From the NCBI GenBank assembly GCA_030638325.1, contig DAOWEV010000079.1:1-7748 (forward strand): DNA of 7,748 nt, written 5' to 3'. The notes under the pieces are model-generated. The model worked only from the letters and a program-made list of their open reading frames with translations. It was not told the DNA's origin and made no database searches. Numbering within the stretch: the first letter of the stretch is position 1; each line of letters begins with the position of its first letter. The translations under genes were made by a program, and so were the position numbers. Shown here piece by piece: positions 4,653-7,748 of the stretch. Origin of the DNA: Bacteroidales bacterium. GTDB taxonomy: Bacteria > Bacteroidota > Bacteroidia > Bacteroidales > JAGOPY01.

Positions 4653-7613
4653 ATGACAGCAGGAAGTAAAATATGGAGATTGAGTAAAGCAGCACGGGAA
4701 TTCAATGTTGGTATTTCCACCATTGTGGAATTTCTGATAAAAAAAGGTGTCGAAATTGATGGAAAGCCTAATACAAAGATCGATCCGGAAATTTATGATA
4801 TCCTCATTCAGGAATTCCAGTCGGAAAAAGCTGTCAAGGAAGAATCCCGGAAAATTGGCTTGTCTTTTGCCCAGCATGAAACCATTTCGATTGATGATAC
4901 GGCTGTGAAAGTCAGGACTGATGAAGATGAAGTCGATCTTGATGAAATCGTTATTAAAGATACTGCTGTAAGCGCTGAAAAGGAAATTGAGGAAATACCG
5001 GCCAGGGCTGTCATCAAGGATGAGGATAAAACAGTGGAAATTCCTGCTGAACCCGTTGCAGAAAAACAACCGGTAAAAAAAGCGAAAAAGGAAGCAGAAA
5101 GCAAGGATGAGGATGCCAAAGCTGTTAAAAAAGAAGAGGAGATCGTCCTGGAAAGTGAAAAGGCGGCAATCGCTTCAAAAAAGAAAGGTATCAAGGTGCT
5201 TGATAAAATAGACCTTGATGCTATGAACCTCAAAACCAAGCCTGCAAAAAAACCCAGGGAGGCAAAAATACGAGAGGCTGAGAAACGGAAGAAAGCTGCA
5301 CAGCAGAAAACCAGGCCCAAAGCAAAGACAGCCGGGGTAAAAGATAAAAAGGAGGACGTTGTTGATAAAGAAAAGGCTGTTGAAGTCCCGACAACAGCAG
5401 AAGTAGTTGAAGAACAAGTAGAAGAGCCAACTACCACTCAGCAGGAACCAAAGAAAGATAATTTCATTCCTACTAAATTTCATAAATTAGCAGGCCCAAC
5501 CATCATTGATAAGATAGATCTTCCTCCGGAAAAAAAGACAAAAAAGAAACCGGTTGCTTCTTCCAAGGATGAGAAAATAAATATTGATAAAAAGAAGAAG
5601 CGGAGGAGGATCAGGCAACAAAGAGTTACTGATATTCCCAAATCCAAAGAAGCCAGGGAGAAGCAAAAAGGAAGATCGAGAAGAAAAGAGAGGATCAAAC
5701 CTGAGCTTTCAGAAGAGGAAGTTCAGAAACAGATCAAGGAAACCCTTGCCAGGCTTAACCCTGCCGGCAAATCCAAAGCCTCCAAATACAGGCGTCAAAA
5801 ACGTGATTCCGTCAGTCAGAGTACCGAATTGCAGAAGCAACAGGAGCAAAGTGAAAAATCCATCCTGAAAGTTACGGAGTTCGTTTCAGTTAATGAACTG
5901 GCTAATATGATGGGTATACAGGCAAATGATATCATATCAACCTGTATGAAGCTTGGAATGTTTGTTTCTATTAACCAACGCCTGGATGCTGAAATACTGA
6001 CCCTGGTTGCTGAAGAGTATGGTTTCGATGTTGAGTTTATCGGTGTTGAGGTTCAGGAGGCCATTGATCATGCTCAGGATGAACCAGAAGCTGAAGACTA
6101 TGAAGAGAGGCCTCCAGTTGTGACAATCATGGGACATGTCGACCACGGAAAAACCAAATTGCTCGACTTTATCAGAGACTCGAACGTTGTAGCGGGTGAA
6201 GCCGGTGGTATCACCCAGCATATCGGAGCTTATGAGGTGACTCTTGAAAATAAAAAAAGAATAACTTTCCTGGATACTCCCGGGCATGAAGCTTTTACTG
6301 CCATGCGGGCACGTGGAGCTAAAATCACTGATATTGTGATCATTGTGATAGCAGCCGATGATAATATCATGCCCCAGACCAAAGAAGCTATTAACCATGC
6401 GCAGGCTGCCGGGGTACCTATTATTTTTGCCATAAACAAGATCGATAAGCCCACAGCCAATCCGGAAAAGATTAAAGAAGAGCTGGCCAATATGAATATC
6501 CTGGTTGAAGACTGGGGAGGAAAGTTCCAGTCGCAGGATATTTCGGCTAAACAGGGTGTCAATATAGACCAACTCCTTGAAAAAGTGCTGCTTGAAGCTG
6601 AAATGCTTGAGCTGAAGGGGAACCCTGACAGGCTTGCTTATGGCTCAGTGATTGAGTCATCCCTTGACAAAGGTCGTGGGTATGTGGCCAAACTCCTGGT
6701 GCAGAATGGAACATTGAGGCAGGGCGACATAGTGCTGGCCGGCTCTCAGGTTGGCAAAGTGAAAGCCATGTATAATGAACGAAATCAACTCATAAAATCA
6801 GCCGGCCCGTCATCTCCCATGCTATTGCTCGGTTTGAATGGCGCACCTCAGGCAGGAGATAGTTTCAATGTCTTAAAAGACGAACGTCAAGCTAAGTCCA
6901 TTGCCAATAAGCGATTACAGCTTCAACGCGAACAAGGTATCCGTACCCAGAAACATATTACCCTCGATGAGATCGGCCGTCGCATTGCGGTTGGTGACTT
7001 CAAGGAACTAAACCTCATTGTCAAAGGAGATGTTGACGGCAGCGTGGAAGCGCTTTCCGATTCCCTGCTGAAGCTGACCACAGATAAGATACAAGTCAAT
7101 ATCATTCATAAGTCCGTGGGACAAGTCTCAGAGACCGATGTATTACTGGCATCCGCTTCGGATGCGATCATCATTGCTTTCCAGGTGCGGTCATCTATGG
7201 GGGCCCGAAAACTGGCTGAACAGGAACAGATCGATATACGGTATTACTCCATCATTTACAATGCTATCGAGGAGATCAAAGCGTCTGTTGAAGGAATGCT
7301 CTCACCCGTTATCAAGGAGAAGATCACCTGTAACCTTGAAATTCGTGAGGTTTATAAGATCACCAAGGTGGGTGTGGTGGCTGGTTGTATGGTGCTTGAT
7401 GGAAAGGTCACACGCCAGACCAGGGTACGTGTTATTCGTGAAGGGATCATTGTTTATACAAGTGTTCTGGGTTCTCTGAAACGCTTTAAAGATGATGTGA
7501 AAGAAGTTAATTCGGGTTATGAATGTGGACTGAATATCGAAAACTACAATGATCTCAAAGTTGGAGATATCATTGAAGGCTATGAAGATGTTGAAGTGAA
7601 ACAAACACTTTAG
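4653..7613 (+). CDS. infB: Translation initiation factor IF-2
   Basis: Known role: IF2 is the GTPase that delivers initiator fMet-tRNA to the 30S subunit and promotes 50S joining. The product has 986 residues, longer than the 890 of E. coli but usual for Bacteroidetes. Seen: an IF2_N domain (about 7-57, WRLSKAAREFNVG); a long Lys/Glu/Ala-rich, probably disordered stretch (about 60-400) with two DKIDL motifs (184-188, 286-290); a second IF2_N-like domain (about 404-465); and a G domain with GHVDHGKT (494-501), GGIT (518-521), DTPGHE (541-546), NKID (595-598) and SAK (631-633), all intact. Beta-barrel domain II (about 655-750), domain III (about 765-870) and the C-terminal initiator-tRNA-binding domain (about 880-980) follow, ending EVEVKQTL-like (VEVKQTL). 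ATG 4653 lies just before the IF2_N domain and has no Shine-Dalgarno. No rbfA or truB follows, unlike in E. coli. Confidence 0.98.
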   Translation: MTAGSKIWRLSKAAREFNVGISTIVEFLIKKGVEIDGKPNTKIDPEIYDILIQEFQSEKAVKEESRKIGLSFAQHETISIDDTAVKVRTDEDEVDLDEIVIKDTAVSAEKEIEEIPARAVIKDEDKTVEIPAEPVAEKQPVKKAKKEAESKDEDAKAVKKEEEIVLESEKAAIASKKKGIKVLDKIDLDAMNLKTKPAKKPREAKIREAEKRKKAAQQKTRPKAKTAGVKDKKEDVVDKEKAVEVPTTAEVVEEQVEEPTTTQQEPKKDNFIPTKFHKLAGPTIIDKIDLPPEKKTKKKPVASSKDEKINIDKKKKRRRIRQQRVTDIPKSKEAREKQKGRSRRKERIKPELSEEEVQKQIKETLARLNPAGKSKASKYRRQKRDSVSQSTELQKQQEQSEKSILKVTEFVSVNELANMMGIQANDIISTCMKLGMFVSINQRLDAEILTLVAEEYGFDVEFIGVEVQEAIDHAQDEPEAEDYEERPPVVTIMGHVDHGKTKLLDFIRDSNVVAGEAGGITQHIGAYEVTLENKKRITFLDTPGHEAFTAMRARGAKITDIVIIVIAADDNIMPQTKEAINHAQAAGVPIIFAINKIDKPTANPEKIKEELANMNILVEDWGGKFQSQDISAKQGVNIDQLLEKVLLEAEMLELKGNPDRLAYGSVIESSLDKGRGYVAKLLVQNGTLRQGDIVLAGSQVGKVKAMYNERNQLIKSAGPSSPMLLLGLNGAPQAGDSFNVLKDERQAKSIANKRLQLQREQGIRTQKHITLDEIGRRIAVGDFKELNLIVKGDVDGSVEALSDSLLKLTTDKIQVNIIHKSVGQVSETDVLLASASDAIIIAFQVRSSMGARKLAEQEQIDIRYYSIIYNAIEEIKASVEGMLSPVIKEKITCNLEIREVYKITKVGVVAGCMVLDGKVTRQTRVRVIREGIIVYTSVLGSLKRFKDDVKEVNSGYECGLNIENYNDLKVGDIIEGYEDVEVKQTL

Positions 7614-7619
7614 GTTATT

Positions 7620-7748
7620 TTACCTTAGTAGCGTCTGTTCCCTGTCGGGGCCATAAGAAACGATGCTGACAGGTAGATTTACTTCTCTTTCAATAAATTC
7701 AATATAAGCAGTAAGCTCAGCCGGCATTCCGGTATGTTTTTTAAGATC
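7620..7748 (-). CDS. purA: Adenylosuccinate synthetase, C-terminal 42 residues (5' part outside the window)
   Basis: Known role: PurA joins IMP and aspartate using GTP to give adenylosuccinate, the first committed step from IMP to AMP. Seen: the minus-strand frame from the right edge to TAA (7622-7620) gives 42 residues containing MPAELTAYIEFIEREVNLPV and then SIVSYGPDREQTLLR. The PAEL-x-AYI-x-FIE helix and the closing VSxGPDRxQT motif are typical of the PurA C-terminus. The nucleotide-binding and catalytic parts lie outside the window. The gene converges with infB; only 6 bases separate the two stop codons, and I see no strong terminator between them. Confidence 0.88.
   Translation of the reverse strand, partial: DLKKHTGMPAELTAYIEFIEREVNLPVSIVSYGPDREQTLLR

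Noticed and set aside
4641..5483. Several minus-strand frames opposite infB (142, 209, 102 and 66 residues)
   Set aside because: They mirror the Lys/Glu-rich linker of IF2, giving Ser/Phe/Leu-rich products without domains. The plus strand encodes an intact IF2 throughout.
5937..6572. Minus-strand frame of 211 codons opposite the IF2 G domain
   Set aside because: The plus strand carries all GTPase motifs intact here; the antisense product has no recognisable family features.
7612..7625. Weak hairpin AGGT-TATTTT-ACCT as a shared terminator for infB and purA
   Set aside because: Only four base pairs with a six-base loop and no clear T run after it; too weak to support a terminator call.
7641..7673. 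CCTGTC...GACAGG inverted repeat near the right edge
   Set aside because: It lies inside the purA coding sequence with a 21-base loop; codon constraint and chance explain it.
1..7748. CRISPR array, mobile element, prophage or defence cassette
   Set aside because: No spaced direct repeats of CRISPR type, no transposase or integrase motifs, and no attachment-site duplication of the tRNA 3' end were found. All coding sequence is assigned to conserved housekeeping families.

Overview
The window looks like a stretch of chromosomal housekeeping sequence from a member of the Bacteroidota (Bacteroidales-like). Four things point there: two promoters of the Bacteroidetes type (a -33 TTG about 18-19 bases upstream of a -7 TAnnTTTG), the near absence of Shine-Dalgarno sequences, a lipidated TamA/BamA-family protein (TamL) found in this phylum, and RimP, NusA and IF2 sequences of the Bacteroidetes kind. 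Taxonomic placement below phylum is inference.

Layout. Bases 1-2316, minus strand, hold one long open frame that runs off the left edge. It encodes a TamL-type outer-membrane lipoprotein with N-terminal POTRA-like repeats and a C-terminal beta-barrel. The frame has no listed start because it begins at TTG, and I checked that no stop codon interrupts it. Bases 2317-2493 are a divergent control region with one promoter firing left into tamL and one firing right into a tRNA. A tRNA-Gln(UUG) gene follows (2494-2566), then a compact G+C-rich hairpin with four T residues (2592-2615) that ends just before the rimP start. Next come rimP (2632-3099), a 263-base gap carrying two separate 7-base repeat structures (3112-3143 and 3227-3277), nusA (3363-4598), a 54-base gap with a likely internal -7 promoter element, and infB (4653-7613). 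The right edge holds the last 42 codons of purA on the minus strand, ending 6 bases from infB in a convergent arrangement.

How the genes work together. rimP, nusA and infB encode a 30S maturation factor, a transcription elongation/termination factor and translation initiation factor IF2. This is the classic nusA operon core. The tRNA upstream echoes the Escherichia coli metY-rimP-nusA-infB operon, but with tRNA-Gln in place of an initiator tRNA. The hairpin between the tRNA and rimP, and the heptamer repeats between rimP and nusA, are the parts not explained by coding sequence. I see no mobile element, CRISPR array, defence system or new multi-gene system here; the most interesting signals are regulatory or repeat structures inside a conserved operon.
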